Positions 37,228 through 45,788 of a stretch of 64,000 nt of DNA are shown here, piece after piece (the first letter of the stretch is position 1; each line of letters starts with the position of its first letter). The notes under the pieces are model-generated. The model searched no databases. It had not been told where the DNA came from and saw nothing but the letters and a program-made list of their open reading frames with translations. The translations under genes and the position numbers were made by a program. This DNA is from Paraburkholderia sp. (GTDB lineage Bacteria; Pseudomonadota; Gammaproteobacteria; Burkholderiales; Burkholderiaceae), in NCBI RefSeq assembly GCF_024281035.1, contig NZ_JAMXLH010000006.1:1-64000 (forward strand), read 5' to 3'.

Positions 37228-37839
37228 AGAAACGTTACGGCTCCGGTAAATCGAACGGGCTGCCGCGACTAAAGTGCGCATCGCGGCGGGTGACGACATG
37301 TCGCAACATCGGTGCCTGATTTTTCAGATCATTGAATCGCAGGCGAATGTGGACGGCAAGCGCAAGACAGGACACGGAAACAGCGCAGCCGCAAGCCATT
37401 CCGGATTCCAGGCAGCGTTTCTGCTCAATCTGCGCTGGTGTACAATTTGCCGATTGAAATAAACGCGTTGTGGGCTTTGCAGGCGGGCGTTCCATGTTTT
37501 TTTGCGTCCCGGCCCCACTCGCAGTACGCGATTGAACCATTCAGGGACAACTCGGGGACTATTCGGGATCCGTTCCGATTTCACGTAGTTTTCGTGCGGT
37601 TTTCGGGTTCGTGGGATGCCTTGCCGGCCAGATATTCGCGAGCAAAAGCGTTGAGCCTGCCGGGCAGTCGCAAGCTGTGCGTGGAAGCAAAGAACGCAGG
37701 AATGGGATTCGATTTGGTGTGCCCAAAATGTACTTTTGCCAGTGCGGCAACAAGACAGCATCGCATTGACGATCGGCACAGGCACCTCCGAAGTGGTGCG
37801 CACCTGCCTGTTCGAATCTGATTTGAGAGAGGTTCCCGG
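37228..37839. other. Intergenic region upstream of the DGC protein gene
   Basis: About 610 bp. Open frames here lack motifs and ribosome sites. It contains an 11-bp periodic repeat block (37540-37583) and the promoter region of the DGC gene. Confidence 0.4.
37540..37583. repeat. Imperfect 11-bp direct repeats, TTCGGGA type
   Basis: Four 11-bp units start TTCAGGGA, CTCGGGGA, TTCGGGAT and TTCCGATT. The period and core resemble the repeat block at 22084-22127. They could be sites of a response regulator that binds 11-bp direct repeats, or chance. They lie about 260 bp upstream of the DGC gene. Confidence 0.35.
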
Positions 37840-38229
37840 ATGTCTGCCGACAGTAAAAAATTGCCGCTCGTCTATTCATGCTCCGGCTGCTCGAGTGCCG
37901 CGCAGATGGCCAACTACGTAGCGTTGCAGCTAGACCGTCGCGGCGTAGCGGAAATGTCGTGTATCGCCGGCGTCGGCGGAGACGTCCCATCCTTGTTGAA
38001 GGTGGCCCGTTCCGGCCGCCCTATCGTCGTGATCGATGGTTGCCCGCTATTTTGTGCGCAAAAGTGCCTGGAGCGGCACGGCATTGCGCCCAGCGAACAC
38101 GTTCAACTGGCCGAGCGCGGCGTGAAGAAGCGCTTCCACGCCGATTTCGATATGCAGGAAGCCCAACTAATTGTCGATCAGGTGACTGAATCGATTAAAT
38201 CACTCAAGGCAGATCGCATCGGGCAGTAG
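37840..38229 (+). CDS. DGC-domain putative zinc-binding protein
   Basis: A 129-residue protein of the DGC family, named for Asp-Gly-Cys, seen here in VVIDGCPLFCAQKCLERHG. A second cysteine pair lies in YSCSGCSSAAQMAN. The four to six clustered cysteines suggest zinc binding. Family members often lie near respiration or metal genes, but none adjoin here. An AGAGG site precedes ATG 37840. Biochemical role unknown. Confidence 0.8.
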   Translation: MSADSKKLPLVYSCSGCSSAAQMANYVALQLDRRGVAEMSCIAGVGGDVPSLLKVARSGRPIVVIDGCPLFCAQKCLERHGIAPSEHVQLAERGVKKRFHADFDMQEAQLIVDQVTESIKSLKADRIGQ

Positions 38230-38308
38230 CCTGAAGCACTCGAATTCCGCCTTTGCGGATTCTGCGCGCGGCGCAGCGTCAATGCTGTCCGCCGCGCCGC
38301 ATCGCCGG

Positions 38309-39547
38309 CTAATGCATCTCGCGGCCCGGCATTTCGTTTGACACAATATTGGCGACCATATCGGCCGTTGCTGCGGAAAACGTCCAGCCCAGATGGCCAT
38401 GTCCGGTGTTGTAAAAGACACCGTCTCGTTTGCCGCGCCCCACACGAGGCACCATGCGCGGCAACATCGGACGCAAGCCAGCCCACGGTATGACGCGCGA
38501 AGTCGCGACGCCGGGGAAATACTCGCGCACCCACCTCACCAGAGGCTCGATCCGGTCGGCGCGAATGTCTCGATTGAAGCCGTTCCATTCGGCCGTTCCA
38601 GCCACTCTGAACCGGTCCTCTCCAAGCCGGCTGGTGACAATCTTCGCCTTGTCGTCATGCATGCTTTTCCACGGCGCATTGTCGCGGCTTTGCTGATCGT
38701 CGAGACACACCGTGATTGAATATCCTTTCACGGGATAGATGTTGACGTGGTCTCCCAAGACCGAAGCGAAGGCACGGCTTTCAACGCCAGCGCATATCAC
38801 TACGCCGTCGAACGTGGACTGGATGGTTTCTGCGCCCTCCTCGACACCGAGCACCACTTTTCCCGAGCGTTCGTGCGCAATGGTTTGAACGCGCGCGTCG
38901 TAGTGAAAGTCGACGCCAAGGCGCGCACAGGCATCGGCGAGACCACGGGTGAACTTGTGAATATCGCCGGTCGAATCCGACTCGGTGAAAAATCCCCCGA
39001 AAAATTCGCCATGCAGCGTCGGTTCGAGCGAACGGATTTCATCCGGCGTCACCGGGCGACGCTCCAGACCACCCTCGCGCAACAGTGCGTCGACCTTCGA
39101 CGCCACCTCGAATTCGTCGCGGGTCGCGTAGAAATGAAGAATGCCGCGTTTCTCGTGATCGAACTCGATGCGCTCGCGCTCGGCAATCGAGAACAGATGA
39201 TTCCGCGCAGCGAGAGCGAGACGCACAGCTTCGATGGTGTTGTCGCGATAACGGGGAATCTCCTTGAGAAATTCGCCGATCCAACTGTATTTGTGCCAAC
39301 TGGGGCGAGGATTCATCAGGACGGGCGCGTCCTGCGTCAACATCCAGCGCAACCCCTTGGCAACCGTTGCGAGGCTGTTCCAGACTTCGGCATTGCACGC
39401 CGATAGTTGCCCGCCATTGGCAAACGAAGTTTCCATTGCCGCATAGCGGTGACGCTCGAATACGGTGACCTCAAAGCCGCGTTGACAAAGCGCGTATGCA
39501 GTCGTTACGCCGGTCACGCCGGCTCCGAGGACAGCAATTTTTGACAT
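38309..39547 (-). CDS. dadA: D-amino acid dehydrogenase, FAD-dependent
   Basis: A 412-residue DadA-type flavoenzyme of the DAO superfamily. The N-terminal FAD-binding motif is VLGAGVTGVTTAYAL; GGQLSACNAEVW, GKVVLGVE, NIYPVKGYSIT and a C-terminal GHGHLGWTFSAATADMVA are typical of DadA. It oxidises D-amino acids such as D-alanine to keto acids, passing electrons to the respiratory chain at the inner membrane. No alanine racemase is adjacent. Confidence 0.87.
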   Translation of the reverse strand: MSKIAVLGAGVTGVTTAYALCQRGFEVTVFERHRYAAMETSFANGGQLSACNAEVWNSLATVAKGLRWMLTQDAPVLMNPRPSWHKYSWIGEFLKEIPRYRDNTIEAVRLALAARNHLFSIAERERIEFDHEKRGILHFYATRDEFEVASKVDALLREGGLERRPVTPDEIRSLEPTLHGEFFGGFFTESDSTGDIHKFTRGLADACARLGVDFHYDARVQTIAHERSGKVVLGVEEGAETIQSTFDGVVICAGVESRAFASVLGDHVNIYPVKGYSITVCLDDQQSRDNAPWKSMHDDKAKIVTSRLGEDRFRVAGTAEWNGFNRDIRADRIEPLVRWVREYFPGVATSRVIPWAGLRPMLPRMVPRVGRGKRDGVFYNTGHGHLGWTFSAATADMVANIVSNEMPGREMH

Positions 39548-39849
39548 GGGACATGATCCGGCGTCGAACGGGCCCCGGAATCGTTGAGGTTGGAAAGTAT
39601 CAGGCCGATGCCGGCATCACAGCGGTATCGCCGAATTGCAGCGCGTAGTTTGCCTCAGGTTCGGCGCTCGGGATAGGGGTTGGTGCATCGCACCGCGACA
39701 CTTTCCGATCACCCGCGCCCCAGTGCTCATGGCGCAAAGATTGAACAGAAAAATACAGATCAGACTCGCGTTTTCGAGCCAGATGTGGCATTGGATCGTA
39801 GTATCAGGACAAAATCGCTTTTAACCTGAATCCGTTCGACCTCCCGGCA

Positions 39850-41103
39850 ATGACCTCGCCCCCACCCGCTTCGCGCGCCAGTCTTCTCACCTGGCTCAAG
39901 AGCGTGTTTCGCTCGCTTGAGCGGTACAACTATCGCGTGTGGGCGGCCGGTGCTTTCGTCTCGAACGTCGGCACGTGGATGCAGCGCATCGCGCAGGACT
40001 GGCTCGTGCTGACCCGGTTGACGCAGCACAGCGGCGCTGCGGTCGGCATCGTCATGTCGCTCCAGTTTGGCCCGCCGATCATTCTCATGCCGATCGCCGG
40101 CATGGTTGCCGACCGCGTCGATCGCCGCAAGTTGCTGCTGGTGACGCAATCCGCCATGGCGGCGACCGCCATCGGCCTTGGCGGACTGGTGGTCACGGGA
40201 CGGGTCACGCTCGGGTATGTTTATCTATTTGCCGCGCTCATGGGATGCATTAGCGCATTTGATTCGCCGGTGCGCCAGACCTTTATTGCCGAACTCGTCG
40301 GCGATGAAGATCTCGCAAACGCCGTGGCATTGAATTCGACGTTGTTCAATAGCGCGCAGCTTATCGGCCCGGCGGTCGCTGGCGTGATGATCGCGGTCAT
40401 CGGCACCGGATGGCTTTTCTTTATCAACGGCTTGAGTTTCATCGCCGTGCTGGCGTCGCTTTTCAAAATGCGCGTCAGCGAACTCCGCCGCCTGCCCCGC
40501 GCCGCGGCGTCCGGCGCGGGCATGGCCGACGGCCTGCGTTACATACGGCACAGACCCGATCTGCTGATCGCGCTGACGATGCTGTTTCTGATCGGAACCT
40601 ATGGGCTGAATTTTCCGATTTTCATTTCGACGATGTCGCTCTCCACGTTTCATGGCGGACCGCATTTGTACGGTGCGCTGTCTTCGGCGATGGCGGTAGG
40701 CTCGGTCGTCGGTGCGTTGTTTGCAGCCGGGCGCGAGACGCCGCGGCTAGCCGTTCTGGTGGTCAGCGCGCTGGCCTTCGGCGTCGTTTGCACGCTCGCT
40801 GCGGTAATGCCCAATGTCTGGTCGTTCGGCATTGTCCTCGTGGCGCTCGGCGCCGTCGCGCAGACCTTCACAACCTCGACCAACAGCCTCGTTCAACTGC
40901 AAACGCAGCCCGCCATGCGCGGACGCGTCATGGCCATCTACATGGCCATCTTTCTCGGCTGCACGCCGCTGGGCGCGCCGCTTGTCGGATGGGTCGCCGA
41001 TACGCTCGGCCCTCGCTTCGCGCTCGGCGTCGGCGCGGCATCGGGTTTCATTGCCGCTATGGTCGCGCTGGTTTATCTACGTCGTCGCAAGATCGAGATG
41101 TAA
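39850..41103 (+). CDS. MFS exporter, EntS-like
   Basis: A 417-residue major facilitator superfamily transporter with 12 predicted helices, of the EntS/DUF894-like class. The helix 2-3 loop MVADRVDRRKLLL and the middle PVRQTFIAELVGDEDLANAVALNS motif are typical. EntS exports enterobactin; here the neighbouring convergent operon is for iron uptake, so siderophore export is a reasonable guess but unproven. The stop is 25 bp from the convergent exbD stop. Confidence 0.82.
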   Translation: MTSPPPASRASLLTWLKSVFRSLERYNYRVWAAGAFVSNVGTWMQRIAQDWLVLTRLTQHSGAAVGIVMSLQFGPPIILMPIAGMVADRVDRRKLLLVTQSAMAATAIGLGGLVVTGRVTLGYVYLFAALMGCISAFDSPVRQTFIAELVGDEDLANAVALNSTLFNSAQLIGPAVAGVMIAVIGTGWLFFINGLSFIAVLASLFKMRVSELRRLPRAAASGAGMADGLRYIRHRPDLLIALTMLFLIGTYGLNFPIFISTMSLSTFHGGPHLYGALSSAMAVGSVVGALFAAGRETPRLAVLVVSALAFGVVCTLAAVMPNVWSFGIVLVALGAVAQTFTTSTNSLVQLQTQPAMRGRVMAIYMAIFLGCTPLGAPLVGWVADTLGPRFALGVGAASGFIAAMVALVYLRRRKIEM

Positions 41104-41128
41104 ATCGGGCAGCAAAAGCGCTACCCGC

Positions 41129-41548
41129 TCAATCCTTCACGGGATCGGTCACGAATCCAATCTTCGCGAGACCGCCGCGCTGCGCAGCCGACATTAACTG
41201 CGCGACCTTCTCATATGCAACCTTCCGGTCGGCGCTCAAACGCAGCACGGGCTGCGGCGTCGCCTGCGCGGCCGATGCGATCTTTGCGCCCAGCGCGGCA
41301 CTGTCGACCGGCGCGCCGTCCCACAACACCGTGCCGTCCGCCTGAATCGACACGTCGACCTGCGCGGGTTTCGTGTCCTCCTTCTGGCTGCTCGCATGCG
41401 GCAATTCGATCTTCACCGCGTGGCGGATCACCGGAATCGTCACCATGAATACAATCAACAAAACCAGCATCACGTCGACAAGCGGCGTCATGTTGATCTC
41501 ATTCATGAGACCGTCGTCATCGTCGCTCGAAAAGGTGTTCATTCCCAT
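41129..41548 (-). CDS. exbD: Biopolymer transport protein ExbD
   Basis: A 139-residue ExbD/TolR protein: short cytoplasmic N-terminus, one membrane helix starting INMTPLVDVMLVLLIVFMVT (with the essential Asp in PLVDV), and a periplasmic domain. With ExbB and TonB it converts proton-motive force into energy for outer-membrane receptors. A GGAGG site lies 7 bp before the ATG. Last gene of the tonB-exbB-exbD block. Confidence 0.92.
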   Translation of the reverse strand: MGMNTFSSDDDDGLMNEINMTPLVDVMLVLLIVFMVTIPVIRHAVKIELPHASSQKEDTKPAQVDVSIQADGTVLWDGAPVDSAALGAKIASAAQATPQPVLRLSADRKVAYEKVAQLMSAAQRGGLAKIGFVTDPVKD

Positions 41549-41563
41549 CGAAAGCCTCCGTCG

Positions 41564-42283
41564 TCATTGGCCGCGCGTGGCGACGCGCAAGTTGCCCTTC
41601 GACGACGCGAGCCGCGCGCCCGTCACGAAGTACCCATGCAGACTGTGCGCGAAACGATTCAACTTCGTGACGACGCCCTTGTTCGCACGGGTCAGCGCGT
41701 TATAGCCGAGCACCGCGGGAATCGCGACGAACAGGCCGAACGCGGTCATGATCAGCGCTTCGCCAACCGGCCCGGCGACCGCGTCGATCGAACTCTGTCC
41801 CGAGGCGCCGATCTGCAGCAGCGCGTGGTAGATGCCCCACACGGTGCCGAACAGGCCGACGAACGGCGCCGTGCTGCCGATCGATGCGAGCACCGCAAGA
41901 CCGCCTTGCATCTTCGCGATTGCGTCGTCCATCGTGTCTTTCAGGCAGCGTGTGATCCAGTCCGAAAAATCCATTCCGTCGTGCAGATGCGGCTGCGTCT
42001 GGTGATGGTGCTCGGCAGCTTCCTGGCCCGATAATGCAAGCGCCAGAAACGGATTGCCCTCGCGACCGCCGTGGCCGAGCTTCTTCACGCCATCCGTGAA
42101 ATCGTCCGAATGCCAGAACGCCCGTTCAGTGTTTTTCGTGAGCCGTGTCAGGCGCACGACGTTCCACCCTTTCACGACGATCACACACCAGGACAGCACC
42201 GACATGATCAGCAGCGTGATTGCGATGCTGCGCGTCACGAAATCCCCTTGCGCCCATACGTGGGCGATACCGTAGTTCTGCAT
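41564..42283 (-). CDS. exbB: Biopolymer transport protein ExbB
   Basis: A 239-residue MotA/TolQ/ExbB proton-channel protein. It has an N-terminal helix and two long helices including STAPFVGLFGTVWGIYHALLQIG and GPVGEALIMTAFGLFVAIPAVLGYN, the conserved TolQ/ExbB blocks. ATG at 42283 (MQNYGIAHVW) is preferred because an AGAGGA site is then 6 bp upstream; an ATG two codons earlier overlaps that site. exbD follows 15 bp after the stop. Works with ExbD and TonB. Confidence 0.9.
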   Translation of the reverse strand: MQNYGIAHVWAQGDFVTRSIAITLLIMSVLSWCVIVVKGWNVVRLTRLTKNTERAFWHSDDFTDGVKKLGHGGREGNPFLALALSGQEAAEHHHQTQPHLHDGMDFSDWITRCLKDTMDDAIAKMQGGLAVLASIGSTAPFVGLFGTVWGIYHALLQIGASGQSSIDAVAGPVGEALIMTAFGLFVAIPAVLGYNALTRANKGVVTKLNRFAHSLHGYFVTGARLASSKGNLRVATRGQ

Positions 42284-42329
42284 AGTCATTCCTCTTGGTG
42301 GTTCACGAATCTGCTGGATTCGATCGCGC

Positions 42330-43037
42330 TCAGTCGCGCAGGCTGAAATTAAAGGGCTGCGTGTACGCGGCGCGCACCGGCTCGCCGTTTTCCAGATACG
42401 GCTTGCATGCGCTCTCGCGCATTGCGGCGAGCGCCGCGTCATCGAGGCGGCTGTAGCCGCTCGTTTTCTGCAATTCGACGTTCTCGATTCGCCCGCTCAC
42501 GCCAACCACGAAGCGCACAAAGGCGACACCGGCCTCGCCGCGCCGCTTCGACAGCATCGGGTAATCCGGCTGCACGATCCGGCAGTCGAGGTGCGAAACG
42601 CTTTTTGGCGCGTTCATTGCCATCGTCGGCTTACCCGCTGCAGGCGCCGCCGCGACGGCGGGCGCCGGAGCCGGAGACGATTCGGCGGGCGCAGTCGGCG
42701 TCGGCACGGCGGACGCTTCCGCCTCGACGGGATGTTGCGACGGTGCCTGCGCGAGCGGCAGCGGCACGGATTTCTGCTTCGGCTGAACCCGTGGTTTTTC
42801 GCGCGTGACGGGCGGGGAGGATTTGGGCGGTACAGGCGTGGGCGTCGACTGAATTGCGGGCGGCGCAGCAACGAGTTCGGGCGCCAACAGTTCGGCGGCG
42901 ATCGTCTGCGAATTGAGCGCGACCGGCGCGGCAGCGTCGCGCCGCCCCAGCATGAACACGATCGACGCGGCATGTAGCGCCACTACAAGGGCGACGGCGG
43001 TGACGACACGGCGATCCGTTCGGGCGGCGAAGAGCAT
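42330..43037 (-). CDS. tonB: Energy-transducing protein TonB
   Basis: A 235-residue TonB protein. An N-terminal anchor helix (VVTAVALVVALHAASIVFML) is followed by a Pro/Ala/Lys-rich periplasmic linker (TPTPVPPKSSPPVTREKPRV) and a C-terminal TonB domain (YPMLSKRRGEAGVAFVRFVVG then GYSRLDDAALAAMRES). It carries energy from ExbBD to receptors in the outer membrane. ATG at 43037 is used; a GTG four codons earlier sits against an AGGAA. No TonB-dependent receptor is encoded in this operon within the window. Confidence 0.9.
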   Translation of the reverse strand: MLFAARTDRRVVTAVALVVALHAASIVFMLGRRDAAAPVALNSQTIAAELLAPELVAAPPAIQSTPTPVPPKSSPPVTREKPRVQPKQKSVPLPLAQAPSQHPVEAEASAVPTPTAPAESSPAPAPAVAAAPAAGKPTMAMNAPKSVSHLDCRIVQPDYPMLSKRRGEAGVAFVRFVVGVSGRIENVELQKTSGYSRLDDAALAAMRESACKPYLENGEPVRAAYTQPFNFSLRD

Positions 43038-43108
43038 AGGCTGTGTACTCACTTCCTGATGATGGCGGGGCAATCGGCAACCGTTCCGCTGCGTTCGACG
43101 TAGAAGCA

Positions 43109-43405
43109 TCACCGCGCTGCAAACCATCGCTCATGCGCGATGAGGGCACCGTAGACGACACCAGCGGAAAAACTTGTGCAAGCAACGAAGTAGACGAGCC
43201 CCAGTGCCCAACCATGTCCCGCAGACACCAACAGCCACAGCGCCATGAACAGGGCACTCCATCCACTGCCTCGAAAAACGCCTGACGCAGCACGGGTCAG
43301 CGTCTTGCCGAAAACCGCTTCCTGATGGCGCGCCATCGCCAGGGCGAGGCAGGCAAAAGCCAGTACGCAGAGGAACAGGACGTAAAACAGGACATAAATC
43401 GGCAT
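43109..43405 (-). CDS. DUF3325-type small membrane protein of iron-uptake operons
   Basis: A 98-residue protein with three hydrophobic helices. In iron-uptake operons the sequence DUF3649 - PepSY protein - DUF3325 recurs, and this gene holds the third position; its ATG overlaps the stop of the PepSY gene by one base (TGATG). Function unknown, presumably helping reduction or transport of iron at the inner membrane. The label rests on position and size. Confidence 0.72.
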   Translation of the reverse strand: MPIYVLFYVLFLCVLAFACLALAMARHQEAVFGKTLTRAASGVFRGSGWSALFMALWLLVSAGHGWALGLVYFVACTSFSAGVVYGALIAHERWFAAR

Positions 43406-45012
43406 CACGCGTCCTGCGGCTGTGAGACAGCGGCGCGCGCGCGCGTGATCCGAACGCGGGGGCGATGCCGTGCCACACGTAACGCGAGCGTCGCATGCAA
43501 TGCGGCAAACGCCCACATCGCCAGATCGAAGCCCGCGTACACCCAGTCGCCGGTAGCAACGCTGCACCAGAATGGGCGCGCAGTCGTCAGCGCATTCACC
43601 ACAGGCACGAGCGCCAGCAGCGTCGCCGCGCACCACAGCAATCCGATCCATGCGCGCTTCGCCGGGCGGACGAGCGCAAACAGCAATGCCGCGCCCCAGA
43701 CAGCGAAGAACACGTTGATCTCCGCATCGGAACGATGAGTCATCGATACAGGCAACAACCGATTGGCCCATAGATAGCTGGCCATGGCGACGGGCAAACC
43801 CGCGATGACCGCAACATTCAGGCGCTCGACCAGACGAAAACCAAAGTACGGCCGCTCGGGATCGAGTAGACGCTGGCGGCGCTTCACGGTCCACATCACG
43901 AGCCCGGTGCCGATCATGGCCGTGCCGCCGAGTCCGAGGGTGAAATAAAGCCAGCGTAACGGCAGATTGCTGAACCGGCCTCTATGCAGCGCGGCCAGCA
44001 CGCCGCGCGTTTCAGCCGCTGCGCCGACGCTTTCCTTCGCTTCAAGTAGCTGGCCGGTCGTGCCGTCGAACAGCAGATACTGTGGACTCAACGAAACGCG
44101 TGCAACATCGCCGCGCGAAACCGCCACGCGCGCACTCGCGTCGCCCGGGTTCGTCACCGTCACGCGCTGCACATTATTCGTGCCCCAGCGAAGCTCGGCC
44201 TCGCGCACCATCGCATCGACGCGCGCAAGCGGCGCCGCGATGCGTACGGGTTTCCCGGGCCGGATGGCAGCGCTCAACTGCGCGGCAAGCGCTTGCTGCT
44301 GCGCGGGCGTTTTCAGCGCGGCCAGCGCGCCCCATGGCATGTAGGTCGTCATATGCATGACGAGACCCGTGTACGCAATCATGAGATAAAACGGCAGGCC
44401 GAAGACCGAAAGCGCGCTATGCGCGTCGAGCCATGATCGCTGCCCTTTGCCCCAACGGAACGTAAAAAAGTCGACGAAGATCTTCTTGTGCGTGATGACG
44501 CCGCTGATGATCGCCACGAACATGAACATCGCGCACAGGCCCGCGAGCCAGCGGCCCCACAGGGCAGGCAGGTAGTAAAACTCGTAGTGGAAACGATGGA
44601 AAAGCGTGCCGCCGAGCGTTTCGCGCGCAACCAGTTGCTTGCCCGTGGCCGGGTCGAAGATTGCGCTCTGGAGCGTGCGCTCGCCGGATACCGCGCCAGG
44701 CGTGCGCCAGAATGCGGTGGCTACATTGCTGCGCTCCGTCGGCAGCCGGATGCTCCATTGCGCACTGCCTGCCGCCTGCGTTTCGAGCGCATCGGTCACC
44801 CATTGTGCGAGCGCTGCCTGATCGGGCGCACTCCGCAAGCGTGCAAGCTCGGGCCGCATCCACTGCGAAATCTCTTCCCTGAAATAGCTGACCGTGCCGG
44901 TCAGGAACATCGCGTAGAGCAACCAGCCGAGCAGCAGGCCAGCCCACGTATGAAGACCTGCCATGCTCTGCCTGACGCCGCGCCCGTGCAGTTTGATCGC
45001 GGCGCGGCTCAC
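43405..45012 (-). CDS. PepSY-associated membrane protein (probable iron reductase type)
   Basis: A 535-residue membrane protein of the PepSY-TM family. An early helix follows GLHTWAGLLLGWLLYAMFLTG; His-bearing helices with FHRFHYEFYYLPALWGRW and LVMHMTTYMPWG suggest haem ligands, as in the siderophore-reductase relatives (FsrB/FoxB). A PepSY module lies in the middle. Start is the GTG at 45012, which overlaps the preceding stop (GTGA) and yields VSRAAIKLHGRGVRQSMAG; the longer reading is a shadow of the upstream gene. Likely reduces iron released from siderophores. Confidence 0.8.
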   Translation of the reverse strand: MSRAAIKLHGRGVRQSMAGLHTWAGLLLGWLLYAMFLTGTVSYFREEISQWMRPELARLRSAPDQAALAQWVTDALETQAAGSAQWSIRLPTERSNVATAFWRTPGAVSGERTLQSAIFDPATGKQLVARETLGGTLFHRFHYEFYYLPALWGRWLAGLCAMFMFVAIISGVITHKKIFVDFFTFRWGKGQRSWLDAHSALSVFGLPFYLMIAYTGLVMHMTTYMPWGALAALKTPAQQQALAAQLSAAIRPGKPVRIAAPLARVDAMVREAELRWGTNNVQRVTVTNPGDASARVAVSRGDVARVSLSPQYLLFDGTTGQLLEAKESVGAAAETRGVLAALHRGRFSNLPLRWLYFTLGLGGTAMIGTGLVMWTVKRRQRLLDPERPYFGFRLVERLNVAVIAGLPVAMASYLWANRLLPVSMTHRSDAEINVFFAVWGAALLFALVRPAKRAWIGLLWCAATLLALVPVVNALTTARPFWCSVATGDWVYAGFDLAMWAFAALHATLALRVARHRPRVRITRARAAVSQPQDA

Positions 45013-45341
45013 AGCAGTTCGACTCGCGCCGCGGCCGATGCGGCCAACCATGCCGCCAATGCGAGCGGCGCCGCTGCGATCACAAGTCCCGACCACGCAC
45101 GCAACGGACTGCGCGCGATAAACACTGAGATCGCAGTGCCCGCATACACGAGGAAACTCAGGAGCGTGCCCGTCAACACGGCTTGTGGCGCCGGAATCGG
45201 CAACAGAAGCGCGGCTACGCTCGCAAGCGCACCGAGCACGTAGCCGCCGATAACAGCACCGACGATGCGCGCGATGAGCGGCCCCATGCGGCATAGCCGG
45301 TCGAGCATATCGCGATGGAGTGGCGTTTCGAGGACGGACAT
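45009..45341 (-). CDS. DUF3649-type small membrane protein, first gene of the iron operon
   Basis: A 110-residue protein with three to four hydrophobic helices, fitting DUF3649, which commonly precedes the PepSY and DUF3325 genes. It starts at ATG 45341 about 85 bp from a Fur-box-like sequence. The operon order is DUF3649, PepSY, DUF3325, tonB, exbB, exbD, all leftward and closely spaced. Function unknown. Confidence 0.75.
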   Translation of the reverse strand: MSVLETPLHRDMLDRLCRMGPLIARIVGAVIGGYVLGALASVAALLLPIPAPQAVLTGTLLSFLVYAGTAISVFIARSPLRAWSGLVIAAAPLALAAWLAASAAARVELL

Positions 45342-45425
45342 AACTGCAGGGGTGGGATCTGGCTCGCAGGAAAGAAGGACAACCGCGTAACGCAGCGGCT
45401 ATCGAAAGATTTTTGTAATGTTAAT

Positions 45426-45444
45426 GGAAATGAGAATCATTTGC
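45426..45444. promoter_or_regulatory. Fur-box-like iron operator
   Basis: A 19-bp window containing AATGAGAATCATTT matches 14 of 19 positions of the Fur consensus GATAATGATAATCATTATC. It lies about 85 bp upstream of the leftward iron-uptake operon, so the operon is probably repressed when iron is plentiful. Confidence 0.65.
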
Positions 45445-45788
45445 AAGTGAGGCGCGCACGGGGCCACATGCTGCATCAGCGTGTAGCGCACGCATTGCCG
45501 GTAACGATGTCGGCTGCCAGACCCGCAAGGCGCAGGTAGCAACGCGCCCGAAACGGTCGATTCGAGAATCGCTGGTTGCTTCACGCAGCCGCCGGGCGCG
45601 CAAGCGAGGCCGGCGTTGCGCGTCGTGTACGTGGGGGTCGCCCTTGCATCGGGCGTGCGGGGAAAACGCGGACTGCCGCAGACTGCCGGGAACTGCGGTA
45701 AAGCTGGCCAGAGACGGCCAGCTCCCTTCATTCGCTCGCGCCCGCTATCCGGCTTCGGGGCGCCAGCTTCGATCGGACAACTACGCCG
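45445..45788. other. Intergenic region between the iron operon control site and kfrA-like gene
   Basis: About 340 bp with no recognised gene or repeat. It carries the 3' flank of the leftward coiled-coil gene. Confidence 0.4.
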
